Origin: Closterium sp. NIES-65
Taxonomy: Eukaryota; Streptophyta; Zygnematophyceae; Desmidiales; Closteriaceae
Direction: 5' to 3'
Assembly: GCA_948144175.1 (NCBI GenBank)
Contig: CANXME010002104.1
Span: 415,806 to 479,805, forward strand
DNA length: 64,000 bases
The position numbers were made by a program, and so were the translations under genes. The notes below the pieces were generated by a model. It saw only the letters and a program-made list of their open reading frames with translations, did no database searches and had not been told where the DNA came from. This document shows positions 16,317 through 29,000 of the stretch, piece by piece; the stretch's first letter is position 1; the number at the start of each line of letters is the position of its first letter.

Positions 16317-19300
16317 CTTGCCTCGTCCAGGGGCGTGCCTGGTCCAGGAGCTTGCCTGGTCAAGGAGCTTGCCTGGTCCAGGAGCTTGCTTGGTCCACGA
16401 GCTTGCATGGTTCACGAGCTTGCCTGGTCCAAAAGCGTGCGTGGTCCACGAGCGTGCTTGGTCCAGGAGCTTGCCTCGTCCTATAGCTTGCCTCGTCCAG
16501 GAGCTTGCCTGGTCCAGGAGCTTGCCTGGTCCAGGAGCTTGCATGGTCCACGAGCCTGCCTAGTACAAGAGCTTGCCTGGTCCAAGGGCGTGCGTGGTCC
16601 ACGAGCGTGCCTGGTCCAGGAGCTTGCCTCGTCCAGGAGCTTGCCTCGTCCAGGAGCTTGCCTGGTCCATGAGCTTGCCTGGTCCATGAGCTTGTCTGGT
16701 CCATGAGCGTGCCTGGTCCAAGTGCTTGCGTGGTCCAGGTGCTTGCATTGGTCTGGGAGCTTGCCTGGTCCAGAAGCTTGCCTGGTTCAGGAGCTTGCCT
16801 GGTCCAGGAACTTGCCTTTTCCAGGAGCTTGCTTGGTCCAAAAGCTTGCCTGGTACAAGACCTTGCCTGGTCCAGGAGCGTGCCTGGTCCGCGAGCTTGC
16901 TGGTCCAGGAGCGTGCCTGGTCCAGGAGCGTGCCTGGTCCACGAGCGGGCCTGGTCCAGGAGCTTGCCTGGTCCACGAGCTTGCCTGGTCCAGTAGCTTG
17001 CCTGGTCCACGAGCCTTCCTGGTCAAAGAGCTTGTCGGGTCCAGGAGCGTGCCTGGTCCACGAGCGTGCGTGGTCCAGGAGCTTGCCTGGTCTAGGAGCT
17101 TGCCTGGTCCAGGAGCTTGCAGGTCTAGGACCTTGCCTGGTCCAAGAGCTTGCCTGGTCCAGGAGCTTGCTGGTCCACGAGCTTGCCTGGTCTAGGAGCT
17201 TGCTTGGTCCAAAAGCGTTCCGTGTCCAAGAGCTTGCTTGGTCCAGGAGCGTGCCTGGTCCATGAGCTTGCGTGGTCCAGGAGCTTGCGTTGTACAGGAG
17301 CTTGCCTGGTCCAGGAGCGTGCCTGGTCCATGAGCCTGCCTGGTCCAAGAGCTTGCCTTGTGCAGGAATGTGCCTGGTCCACGAGCATGCCTGGTCCAGG
17401 AGCTTGCCTGGTCTAGGAGCTTGCCTGGTCCAGGAGCTTGCCTTGTCAAGGAGCTTGCCTAGTCCAGGAGATTGCTTGGTCCAAAAGCCTTCCTGGTCCA
17501 AGAGCTTGTCTGGTCCAAGAGCTTGCGTGGTCCAGGAGCTTGCCTGGTCCTGGAACTTGCCTGGTCAAGGAGCTTGCCTAGTCCTGGAGCTTGCCTAGAC
17601 CAGGAGCTTGCTTGCTCCAGGAGCTTGCCTGGTCCAGGGGCTTGCGTGGTCCAGAAGCTCGCTGGTCCAAGAGCTTGCCTGGTCCACGAGCGTGCCTGGT
17701 CCACGAGCGTGCCTGGTCCAGGAGCTTGCCTGGTCCAGGAGCTTGCCTGGTCCAGGAGCTTGCCTGGTCCAGGAGCGTTCCTGGTCCACGAGCCTGCCTG
17801 GTCCAAGAGCTTGCCTAGTCCAGGAGCATGCCTGGTCCACGAGCGTGCCTGGTCCAGGAGCTTGCTTGGTCCAGGAGCTTGGCCGGTCAAGGTTTGTGCC
17901 TAGTCCAGGAGCTTGCTTGGTCCAGAAGCTTGCCTGGTCCAAGAGCTTACCTAGTTCAGGAGCGTGCCTAGTCCAAGAGCTTGTCTGGTCTAGGAGCTTG
18001 CCTGGTCCAGGAGCGTGCCTCGTCTTGGAGCTTGCCTGGTCCAGTAGCTAGCCTGGTCCAGGAGCTTGCTTGCTCCAAGAGCTTGCTTGGTCCAAGAGCT
18101 TGCCTGGTCTAGGAGCTTGCTGGGTCCTGGAGCGTGTCTGGTCCATGAGCTTGCCTGGTCCAAGAGCTTGCCTGGTCTAGGAGCGTGCCTGGTCTACGAG
18201 TTTGCCTGGTCCAGGAGCTTGCCTGGTCCAGGAGCTTGCCTTGTCTAGGAGCTTGCGTGGTCTAGGAGCGTGCCTGGTTCAGGAGCTTGCGTGGTCCAGG
18301 ATCTTGCCTGGTCAAGGAGCTTGCCTGGTCCAGGAGCTTACCTGGTCCACGAGCCTGCCTGGTCCAAGAGCTTGCCTGGTCCAGGAGTGTGCTTGGTCCA
18401 CGAGCGTCCCTGGTCCAGGAGCTTGCTTGGTCCAGGAGCTTGCCCGGTCCATGAGCTTGCCTTGTCGAGGAGCATACCAGGTCCAGGTTTGTGCCTGGTC
18501 CAGGAGCTTGCTTGGTCCAGAAGCTTGCCTGGTCCAAGAGCTTGCCTAGTTCAGGAGCGTGCCTAGTCCAAGAGCTCGCGTGGTATAGGAGCTTGCCTGG
18601 TCCAGGAGTGTGCCTGGTCCAAGAGCTTGCCTGTTCCAGGAGCTTGCCTTGTCTAGGAGCTTGCCTGGTCCACGAGCGTGCCTAGTTCAGGAGCTTGCCT
18701 GGTCCAGGAGCTTGCCTGGTCCAGGAGCTTGCCTGGTCCAAAGCTTGCCTGGTCCAGGAGCGTGCCTGGTCCAGGAGCGTGCCTGGTCCAGGAGCTTGCC
18801 TTGTCCAGGAGCTTGCCTGGTCCAAGAGCTTGCCTTGTCCAAGAGCGTGCCTGCTCCAGGTTTGCGCCTAGTCCAGGAGCTTACTTGGTCCACAAGCTTC
18901 CCTGGTCCAAGAGCTTGCCTGGTTCAGGAGCGTGCCTAGTCCATGAGCTTGCCTGGTCTAGGAGCTTGCCTGGTCCAGGAGCGTGCCTGGTCCAGGAGCT
19001 TTCCTGTTCCGGGAGCTTTCCTTGTCCAAGAGCTTGCCTAGTCAAGGAGCTTGCCAAGTCCAGGAGCTTGCCTGGTCCAGGAGCTTGCCTGGTCCAAGAG
19101 CTTGCCTGGTCCAAGAGCTTGCGTGGTCCAGGAGCTTGCCTGGTCCTAGAGCGTGCCTGGTCAAGGAGCCTGCCTGGTCCAAGAGCTTGCCTCGTCCAGG
19201 AGCATGCCTTATCCACGAACGTGCCTGGTCCACGAGCTTGCCAGGTTGAAGAGCTTGCGTGGTCCAGGAGCTTGCTTGGTCCTGGAGCGTGCCTAGTCCA

Positions 19301-19338
19301 GGAGCTTGCCTGGTCCAAGAGCTTGCCTGGTCCAGGAG
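16317..19338 (+). repeat. 17-bp satellite, block 1, forward orientation
   Basis: Head-to-tail GAGCTTGCCTGGTCCAG units, with common variants GAGCGTGC, TGGTCCACG and TGGTCCAAG. Because 17 is coprime to 3, every frame cycles through a 17-residue period and stays largely open, which produces many spurious frames. The block starts abruptly after the 371-bp satellite. Confidence 0.95.
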
Positions 19339-20844
19339 CTCTAGGACCAGGCAAGCTCTTCGACCAGGCAGGCTCGTGGACCAGGCAAGCTCCTGGACCA
19401 GGCAAGCTCCCAGACCAGGCAAGCTCCTGGACCAGGCAAGCTTGTGGACCAGGCAAGCTCCTGGATCAGGCACGCTCTTGGACAAGGCAAGCTCCTAGAC
19501 CAGGCAAGCTCCTGGACCATGCAAGCTCTTGGACTAGGAAAGCTCCTGGACCAGGCAAGCTCTTGGACCAGGCAAGCTAATGGACCAAGAAAGCTCCTGG
19601 ACAAGGCAAGCTCCTGGACCAGGCACGCTCGTGGAACACGCAAGCTCCTGGACCAGGCAAGCTCCTGGACCAGGCAAGCTCCTGGACCAGGATAGCTCCT
19701 GGACCAGGCAAGCTCCTGGACCACGCAAGCTCTTGGACAAGGCAAGCTCTTGGACGAGGCAAGCTTTTGGACCAGGCAAGCTCCTGGATTACCCAAGCTC
19801 TTGGACCAGGCACGCTCCTGGACCAGGCAAGCTCTTGGACCAGGCAGGCTTCTCGACCAAGATCTTGGACCAGGAAAGCTCCTGGACCAGGCAAGCTCCT
19901 GGACAAGGCAAGCTCCTGGACCAGGCACGCTCGTGGACCATGCACGCTCCTGGACCAGGCAGCTCTTGGACCAGGCAGGCTCGTGGACCAGGCAAGCTCC
20001 TGGACCAGGCAAGCTCCTGGACTAGGCAAGCTCCTTGATCAGGCAAGCTCCTGGACCAGGCAAGCTCCTGGACCAGGCACGCTCGTGGACCATGCACGCT
20101 CCTGGACCAGGCAAGCTCTTGGACCAGGCAGGCTCGTGGACCAGGCAAGCTCCTAAACCACGCAAGCTCCTGGACCAGGCAAGCTCTTGGACCACGCAAG
20201 CTCCTGGACCAGGCTCGCTCGTGGACCAGGCACGCTCTTGGACCAGGCACGCTCTTGGACCAGGCAAGCTCATGGATCAGGCACGCTCCTGGACCAGGCA
20301 AGCTCCTGGACCAGGCAAGCTCTTGGACCAGGCAAGCTCTTGGACCAGGAAAGCTCCTGGACCAGGCAAGCTCCTGGACCAGGCAAGCTAACGGACCAAG
20401 AAAGCTCCTGGACAAGGCAAGCTCCTGGACCAGGCAAGCTCCTGGACCAGGATAGCTACTGGACAAGGCAAGCTCCGGGACCAGGCACGCTCCTAGACCT
20501 TGCAAGCTCCTAGACCAGGCAAGCTCCTAGACCAGGCAAACTCGTGGACCAGGCACACTCTTGAACCAGGCAAGCTCCTGGACCAGGCAAGCTCCTAGAC
20601 CAGGCAAGCTCGTTGACCAGGCAAGCTCCGAGACCATGCAAGCTCTTGCACATGCAAGCTCTTGGACCAGACAAGCTCCTGGACCAGGCAAGCTCCTGGA
20701 CAAGGCAAGCTCCAGGACCAGGCAAGCTCCTGGACAACGCAAGCTCTTGGACCAGGCACGCTCCTGGACTAGGCAAGCTCTTGGACCGGGCAGGCTTCTA
20801 GACCAAGCAAGCTCTTGGACAAGGCAAGCTCCTGGACCAGGCAA

Positions 20845-21660
20845 GCTCGTGGACCAAGCAAGCTCCTGGACCAGGCAAGCTCCCGGACCAGGCAAGCTCC
20901 TTGACCACGCAAGCTCCTAGACGAGGCACGCTCGTGGACCATGCACGCTCCTGGACCAGGCAAGCTCTTGGACCAGGCAGACTCTTGGACCAGGCAAGCT
21001 CCTGGACGAGGCAAGCTCCTGGACCAGGCTCGCTCGTGGACCAGGCACACTCCTGGACCAGGCACGCTCTTGGACCAGGCAAGCTCGTGGAACAGGCACG
21101 CTCCTGGACCAGGCAAGCTCCTAGACCAAGCAAGCTCCTGGACCAGGCAAGCTCTTGGACCAGGAAAGCTCCTGGACCAGGCAAGCTCCTGGACCAGGCA
21201 AGCTAATGGACCAAGAAAGCTCCAGGACAAGGCAAGCTCCTGGACCAGGCACGCTCGTGGACCGTGCATGCTCTTGGACCAGGCAAGCTCTTGGACCAGG
21301 CAGGCTCGTGGACCAAGCAAGCTCCTGGACCAGGCAAGCTCCCGGACCAGGCAAGCTCCTTGACCACGCAAGCTCCTAGACGAGGCACGCTCGTGGACCA
21401 TGCACGCTCCTGGACCAGGCAAGCTCTTGGACCAGGCAGACTCTTGGACCAGGCAAGCTCCTGGACGAGGCAAGCTCCCGGACCAGGCTCGCTCGTGGAC
21501 CAGGCACACTCCTGGACCAGGCACGCTCTTGGACCAGGCAAGCTCGTGGAACAGGCACGCTCCTGGACCAGGCAAGCTCCTAGACCAAGCAAGCTCCTGG
21601 ACCAGGCAAGCTCTTGGACTAGGAAAGCTCCTGGACCAGGCAAGCTCCTAGACCAGGCAA
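20845..21660 (-). repeat. 459-bp tandem duplication (27 x 17 bp)
   Basis: The variant order from 20845 to 21202 reappears from 21304 to 21661. GCTCGTGGACCAAGC and GCTAATGG markers are both offset by 459 bp. Only scattered substitutions separate the copies. Confidence 0.85.
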
Positions 21661-22103
21661 GCTAATGGACCAAGAAAGCTCCTGGACAAGGCAAGCTCCT
21701 GGACCAGACACGCTCTTGGATCATGCAAGCTCCTGGACCTGGCTCACTCCTGGACCAGGCAAGCTCCTGGACCAGGCAAGCTCCTGGACCAGGCAAGCTC
21801 CTGGACCAAGCAAACTCGTGGACCAGGCACGCTCCTGGACCAGGCAAGCTCCTGGACCAGGCAAGCTCCTGGACCAGGCAAGCTAATGGACCAAGAAAGC
21901 TCCTGGACAAGGCAAGCTCCTGGACCAGACACGCTCTTGGATCATGCAAGCTCCTGGACCTGGCTCGCTCCTGGACCAGGCAAGCTCCTGGACCAGGCAA
22001 GCTCCTGGACCAGGCAAGCTCCTGGACCAGGCAAGCTCCTGGACCAGGCAAGCTCTTGGACCAGGAAAGCTCTTGGACCAGGCAAGCTCTTGGACCAGGC
22101 AAG
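21661..22103 (-). repeat. 221-bp tandem duplication (13 x 17 bp)
   Basis: GCTAATGG at 21661 and 21882 starts matched runs of variants, including the rare GGACCTGGCTC string. The offset is 221 bp. Confidence 0.8.
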
Positions 22104-25100
22104 CTCCTGGACCAGGCAAGCTCCTGGACCAGGCAAGCTCCTCGACAAGGCAAGCTCTTTGAACAGGCAAGCTCGTGGACCACGCACGCTCCTAGACCAG
22201 GCAAGCTCCTAGACCAGGCAAGCTTTTGGACTAGGCACGCTCCTGAACCAGGCAAGCTCTTGGACCAGGCAAGCTTCTGGAACAAGCAAGCTCCTGGACC
22301 AGGCACACTCCTGGACCATGCACGCTCCTAGACCAGGCAAGCTCCTGGACCACGCAAGCTCTTGGACAAGGCAAGCTCCTGGAACAGGCAAGCTCCTGGA
22401 CCAAGCAAGCTCCTGGACCAAGCAAGCTTCTGGACCAAGCAAGCTTCTGGACCAGGCAGGCTCGTGGACCAGGCAAGCTCCTGGACCAGGCAAGCTCCTG
22501 GACCAGGCACGCTTCTGGACCAAGCAAGCTCCTGAACCAGGCACGCTCCTGGACCAGGCAAGCTCTTGGACCAGGCAAACTCGTGGACCAGGCACGCTCC
22601 TGGACCAGGCAAGCTCCTGGACCAGGCACGCTCCAGGACCAAGCAAGCTCCTGGACCACGCAAGCTCTTCGACCTGGCAAGCTCGTGGACGAGGCACGCT
22701 CGTGGATAAGGCACGTTCCTGGACGAGGCAAGCTCCTGGACCAGGCACGCTCCAGGACCAGGCAAGCTCCTGGACCACGCAAGCTCTTGGACCAGGCAAG
22801 CTCTTGGACTTGACAAGCTCCTGGACCAGGCAAGCTCCTGGACCAAGCAAGCTCCTGGACTAGGCAAGCTCTTGGACAAGGCAAGCTCCTGGAACATGCA
22901 AGCTCCTGGACCAGGCACACTCCTGAACCAGGCAAGCTCTGGGACCAGGAAATCTCCTGGACCAGGCAAGCTCTTGGACCAGGCAAGCTAATGGACCAAG
23001 AAAGCTCCTGGACAAGGCGAGCTCCTGGACCAGGCACGCTCGTGGAACAGGCAAGCTCCTGGACCAGGCAAGCTGCTAGACCAGGCAAGCTCCTGGACCA
23101 GGATAGCTCCTGGACCAGGCAAGCTGCAGGACGACGCAAGCTCTTGGACCGGGCAAGCTCTTGGACCAGGCAAGCTCCTGGACCAGGCAAGCTCCTAGAC
23201 CAGGCAAGCTCCTGGACCACGCAAGCTCTTGGAGCAGGCAAGCTCTTGGACGAGGCAAGCTCCTGGACCAGGCAAGCTCCTTGATTACCCAAGCTCTTGG
23301 ACCAGGCACGCTCCTGGACCAGGCAAGCTCTTCGACCAGGAAGGCTTCTAGACCAAGCTCTTGGACCAGGCAAGCTCCTTGACTAGGCAAGCTCCTGAAC
23401 CAGACAAGCTCCTGGACTAGGCACGCTCGTGGACTAGGAACGCTCCTGGACCAGGCAAGCTCTTGGACCAGGCAGGCTCGTGGACCAGGCAAGCTCCTGG
23501 ACCAGGCAAGCTCCTGGACCATGCAAGCTCCTGGACCAGGCAAGCTCGTGGACTAGGCACGCTCGTGGACCATGCATGCTCCTGGACCAGGCAAGCTCTT
23601 GGACCAGGCAGGCTCGTGGACCAGGCAAGATCCTAAACCACGCAAGCTCCTGGACTAGGCAAGCTCCTGGACCACGCAAGCTCCTGGACCAGGCTCGCTC
23701 GTGGACCAGGCACGCTCCTGGACTAGGCACACTCTTGGACTAGGCAAGCTCGTGGATCAAGCACGCTCTTGGACCAGGCAAGGTCCTGGACTAGGCAAGC
23801 TTCTGGACCAGGCAAGCTCTTGGAGCAGGAAAGCTCCTGGACCAGGCAAGCTAACGGACCAAGAAAGCTCCTGGACAAGGCAAGCTCCTGGACCAGACAC
23901 GATCGTGGAACAGGCAAGCTCCTGGACCAGGCAAGCTCCTGGACCAGGCAAGCTCCTTGACTAGGATAGCTACTGGACCAGGTAAGCTCCGGGACCAGGC
24001 ACGCTCCTAGACCATGCAAGCTCCTAGACCAGGCAAGCTCCTGGACCAGGCAAACTCGTGGACCAGGCACGCTCCTGGACCACGCAAGCTCCTGGACCAG
24101 GCTCGCTCGTGGACCAGGCATGCTCCTGGACCAGGCACACTCTTGGACCAGGCAAGCTCGTGGATCAAGCAAGCTCCTGGACCAGGCAAGCTCCTGGACC
24201 AGGCAAGCTCCTGGACCAGGCAAGCTCTTGGACTAGGAAAGCTCCTGGACCAGGCAAGCTCGTGGACCAGGCAAGCTAACGGACCAAGAAAGCTTCTGGA
24301 CAAGGCAAGCTCCTGGACTAGGCACGCTCGTGGAACAGGCAAGCTCCTGGACCAGGCAAGCTCCTGGACCAGGCAAGCTCCTGGACCAGGCAAGCTCGTT
24401 GACCAGGATAGCTACTGGACCAGGCAAGCTCCGGGACCAGGTACGCTCCTAGTCCATGCAAGCTCCTAGACCAGGCAAGCTCCTGGACCAGGCAAACTAG
24501 TGGACCAGGCACGCTCCTGGACCAGGCAAGCTCGTGGACCACGCAAGCTCCTGGACCAGGCAAGCTCCTGGACCAGGCAAGCTCCTGGACCAGGCACGCT
24601 CTTGGACCAAGCAAGATCTTGGACCAGGCAAGCTCTAGGACCACGCAAGCTCCTGGACAAGGCAAGCTCCTGGACCAGGATAGCTCCTGGACTAGGCAAG
24701 CTCCTGGACCAGGCATGCTCCTGGACCATGCAAGCTCCTAGACCAGGCAAGCTCCTAGACCAGGCACGCTAGTGGAACAGGCAAGCTCCTGGACCATCAA
24801 GCTCCTGGACCAGGCAATCTCTCTTGGACCAGGCAAGCTCCCGGACCAGGCAAGCTCCTCGACGAGGCAAACTTCAGGACCAGGCAAGCTCTTGGACCAG
24901 GCACGCTCTTGGACCAAGCAAGATCTTGGACCAGTCAAGCTCTAGGACAAGGCAAGCTCCTGGACAAGGCAAGCTCCTGGACGAGGATAGCTGCTGGACC
25001 AGGCAAGCTCCTGGACCAGGCACGCTCCTGGACCATGCAAGCTCCTAGACCAGGCAAGCTCCTGGACCAGGCAAGCTTCTGGACCAGGCAAACTCGTGGA

Positions 25101-26049
25101 CCAGGCATGCTCCTGGACCAGGCAAGCTCCTGGACCAGGCAAGCTCCTAGACCAGGCAAGCTCCTGGACCAGGCAAGCTCCTGGACCACGCAAGCTCTTG
25201 GACCAGGCAAGCTCTTGGACCAGGCAAGCTCCTAGACCAGGCAAGCTCCTGGACCAGGCAAGCTCCTGGACCACGCAAGCTCCTGGACCACGCAAACTCT
25301 TGGACCAGGCACGCTCTTGGACTAGGCAAGCTCTTGGACCAGGCAGGCTTCTGGACCAAGCAAGCTCTTGGACCAGGCAACCTCTTAGACCAGGCAAGCT
25401 CCTAGACCAGGCAAGCTCCTGGACCACGCAAGCTCTTGGAGCTTGCAAGCTCTTGGACCAGGCAAGCTCCTGGACCAGGCAAGCTCCTGGACCAGGCAAG
25501 CTTCTCGACCACGCAAGCTCCTGGACAAGGCAAGCTCTTGGACCAGGCATGCTCCTGGACCAGGCAAGCTCTTGGACCAGGCAGGCTTCTGGACCAAGCA
25601 AGCTCTTGGACCAGGCAACCTCCTGGACCAGGCAAGCTCCTGGACCAGGCAAGCTCCTGGACCAGGCACGCTCGTGGACCATGCACGCTCCTGGACCAGG
25701 CAAGCTCTTGGACCAGGCAGGCTCGTGGACCAGGCAAGCTCCTGGACGAGGCAAGCTCGTGGACCAGCACGCTCGTGGACCAGGCACGCTCTTGGACCAG
25801 GCACGCTCTTGGACCAAGCAAGCTCGTGGATAAGGCACGCTCCTAGACCAGGCAAGCTCTTGGACCAGGCAGGCTTCTCGACCAAGCTCTTGGACCAGGA
25901 AAGCTCCTGGACCAGGCAAGCTCCTGGACGATGCAAGCTAACGGACCAAGAGAGCTCCTGGACAAGGCAAGCTCCTGGACCAGGCAAGCTCCTGGACCAG
26001 GCAAGCTTCTGGACCAGGCAAACTCGTGGACCAGGAACGCTCCTGGACC

Positions 26050-29000
26050 AGGCAAGCTCCTAGACCAGGCAAGCTCCTAGACGAGGCAAGCTCCTGGACC
26101 AGGCAAGCTCCTGGACCACGCAAGCTCCTGGACCAGGCAAGCTCTTGGACCAGGCAAGCTCCTGGACAAGGCAAGCTCCTTGACCAGGCAAGCTCCTGGA
26201 CCACGCAAGCTCCTGGACGACGCAAGCTCTTGGACCAGGCACTCTTTTGGACAAGGCAAGCTCTTGGACCTGGCAGGCTTCTTGACCAAGCAAGCTCTTG
26301 GAACAGGCAAGCTCCTGGACCAGGCAAGCTCCTGGACCATGCAAGCTCCTGGACCAGGCACGCTCGTGGACCATGCACGCTCCTCGACAAGGCAAGCTCT
26401 CGGACCAGGCAGGCTCGTGGACCAGGCAAGCTCCTGGACCAGGCAAGCTCCTGGACCAGGCAAGCTCCTTGACAAGGCAAGCGCCTAGACCAGGCAAGCT
26501 CCTAAACCATGCACGCTCGTGGACCATGCACACTCTATGACCAGGCAAGCTCTTGGACCAGGCAGGCTCGTGGACCAGGCAAGCTCCTGGACCAGGCAAG
26601 CTCCTGGACCAGGCAAGCTCCTGGACCAGGCAAGCTCTTGGACCAGGCACGCTCCTGGACCAGGCAAGCTCTTGGACCAGGCAGGCTTCTCGACCAAGCT
26701 CTTGGACCAGGCAAGCTCCTGGACCAGGCAAGCTCCTGGACCAGGCAAGCTCCTGGACCACGCAAGCTCCTGGACTTGGCACGCTCGTGGACCATTCACG
26801 CTCATGGACCAGGCAAGCTCTTGGACCAGGCAAGCTCCTGGACCAGGCAAGCTCCTGGACCAGGCAAGCTCCTGGACTTGGCACGCTCGTGGACCATTCA
26901 CGCTCATGGACCAGGCAAGCTCTTGGACCAGGCAGGCTCGTGGACTAGGCAAGCTCCTGGACCAGGCAAGCTCGTGGACCAGGCACGCTCTTGAACCAGG
27001 CAGGCTCGTGGACCAGGCAAGCTCCTAAATCACGCAAGCTCCTGGACCAGGCAAGTTCCTGGACCACGCAAGCTCCTGGCCCAGGCTCGCTCGTGGACCA
27101 GGCAAGCTCGTGGATCAGGCACGCTCCTGGACCAGGCAAGCTCCTGGACCAGGCAAGCTCTTGGACCAGGCAAGCTCTTGGACCAGAAAAGCTCCTGGAC
27201 CAGGCAAGCTCCTGGACCAGGCAAGCTAACGGACCAAGAAAGCTCCTGGACAAGGCAAGCTCCTGGACCAGGCAAGCTCCTAGACCAGGATAGCTACTGG
27301 ACCAGGCAAGCTCCGGGACTAGGCACGCTCCTAGACCATGCAAGGTCCTAGACCAGGCAAGCTCCTAGACCAGGCAAACTCGTGGACCTGGCACGCTCTT
27401 GGACCACGCAAGCTCCAGAACCAGGCAAGCTCTTTGACCTTGCAAGCTCGTGGACCAGGCAAGCTCTGAGACCATGCAAGCTCTTGGACCATGCAAGCTC
27501 TTGGACCAGACAAGCTCCTGGACCAGGCAAGCTCCTGGACCCGGCAAGCTCCTGGATCAGGCAAGCTCCTGGACTACGCAAGCTCTTGGACCAGGCACGC
27601 TCCTGGACTAGGCAAGCTCTTGGACCAGGCAAGCTTCTGGACCAAGCAAGCTCTTGGACCAGGCAAGCTCCTGGACCAGGCAAGCTCCTGGACCAGGCAC
27701 GCTCGTGGACCATGCATGCTCTTGGACCAGGCAAGCTCTTGGACCAGGCAGGCTCGTGGACCAAGAAAGCTCCTGGACCAGGCAAGCTCCCGGACCAGGC
27801 AAGCTCATTGACCAGGCAAGCTCCTGGACCAGGTAAGCTCCTAGACGAGGCACGCTCGTGGACCATGCACGCTCCTGGACCAGGCAAGCTCTTGGACTAG
27901 GCAGACTCGTGGACCAGGCAAGCTCCTGGACCACGCAAGCTCCTGGACCAGGCAAGCTCCTTGACCAGGCAAGCTCCTGGACCAGGCTCGCTCGTGGACC
28001 AGGCACGCTCTTGGACCAGGCAAGCTCGTGAATCAGGCACGCTCCTGGACCAGGCAAGCTCCTAGTCCAAGCAATCTCCTGGACCACGCAAGCTCTTGGA
28101 CCAGGAAAGCTCCTGGACCAGGCAAGCTCCTGGACGAGGCAATCTAACGGACCAAGAAAGTTCCTGGACAAGGCAAGCTCCTGGACTAGGCACGCTCCTG
28201 GAACAGGCAAGCTCATGGACCAGGCAAGCTCCTTGACCAGGATAGCTCCTGGACCAGGCAAGCTCCTGGACCAGGCACGCTCCTGGACCAGGCAATCTCC
28301 TGGACCGGGCAAGCTCCTAGACCAGGCAATCTCCTAGACCAGGCAAGCTCCTAGACCAGGCATGCTCCTGGACCACGCAAGCTCTTGGACCAGGCAAGCT
28401 CTTGGACCAGGCAAGCTCCTGGACCAGGCAAGCTCCTAAACCATGCAAGCTCCGGGACCAGGCAAGCTCCTGGACCAGGCACGCTCATGGACCAGGCAAG
28501 CTCCTATACCAGGCAAGCTCTTGGACTAGGCAAGCTTCTGGACCAGGCAAGCTCCTGGACCACGCAAGCTCCTGGACCAGGTAAGCTCTTGGACCAGGCA
28601 AGCTCCTGGACAAGGCAAGCTCCTTGACCAGGCAAGCTCCTGGACCACGCAAGCTCCTGGACGACGCAAGCTCTTGGACCAGGCACGCTTTTGGACAAGG
28701 CAAGCTCTTGGACCTGGCAGGCTTCTTGACCAAGCAAGCTCTTGGAACAGGCAAGCTCCTGGACCAGGCAAGCTCCTGGACCATGCAAGCTCCTGGACCA
28801 GGCACGCTCGTGGACCATGCACGCTCCTCGACAAGGCAAGCTCTCGGACCAGGCAGGCTCGTGGACCAGGCAAGCTCCTGGACCAGGCAAGCTCCTGGAC
28901 CAGGCAAGCTCCTTGACAAGGCAAGCGCCTAGACCAGGCAAGCTCCTAAACCATGCACGCTCGTGGACCATGCACACTCTATGACCAGGCAAGCTCTTGG

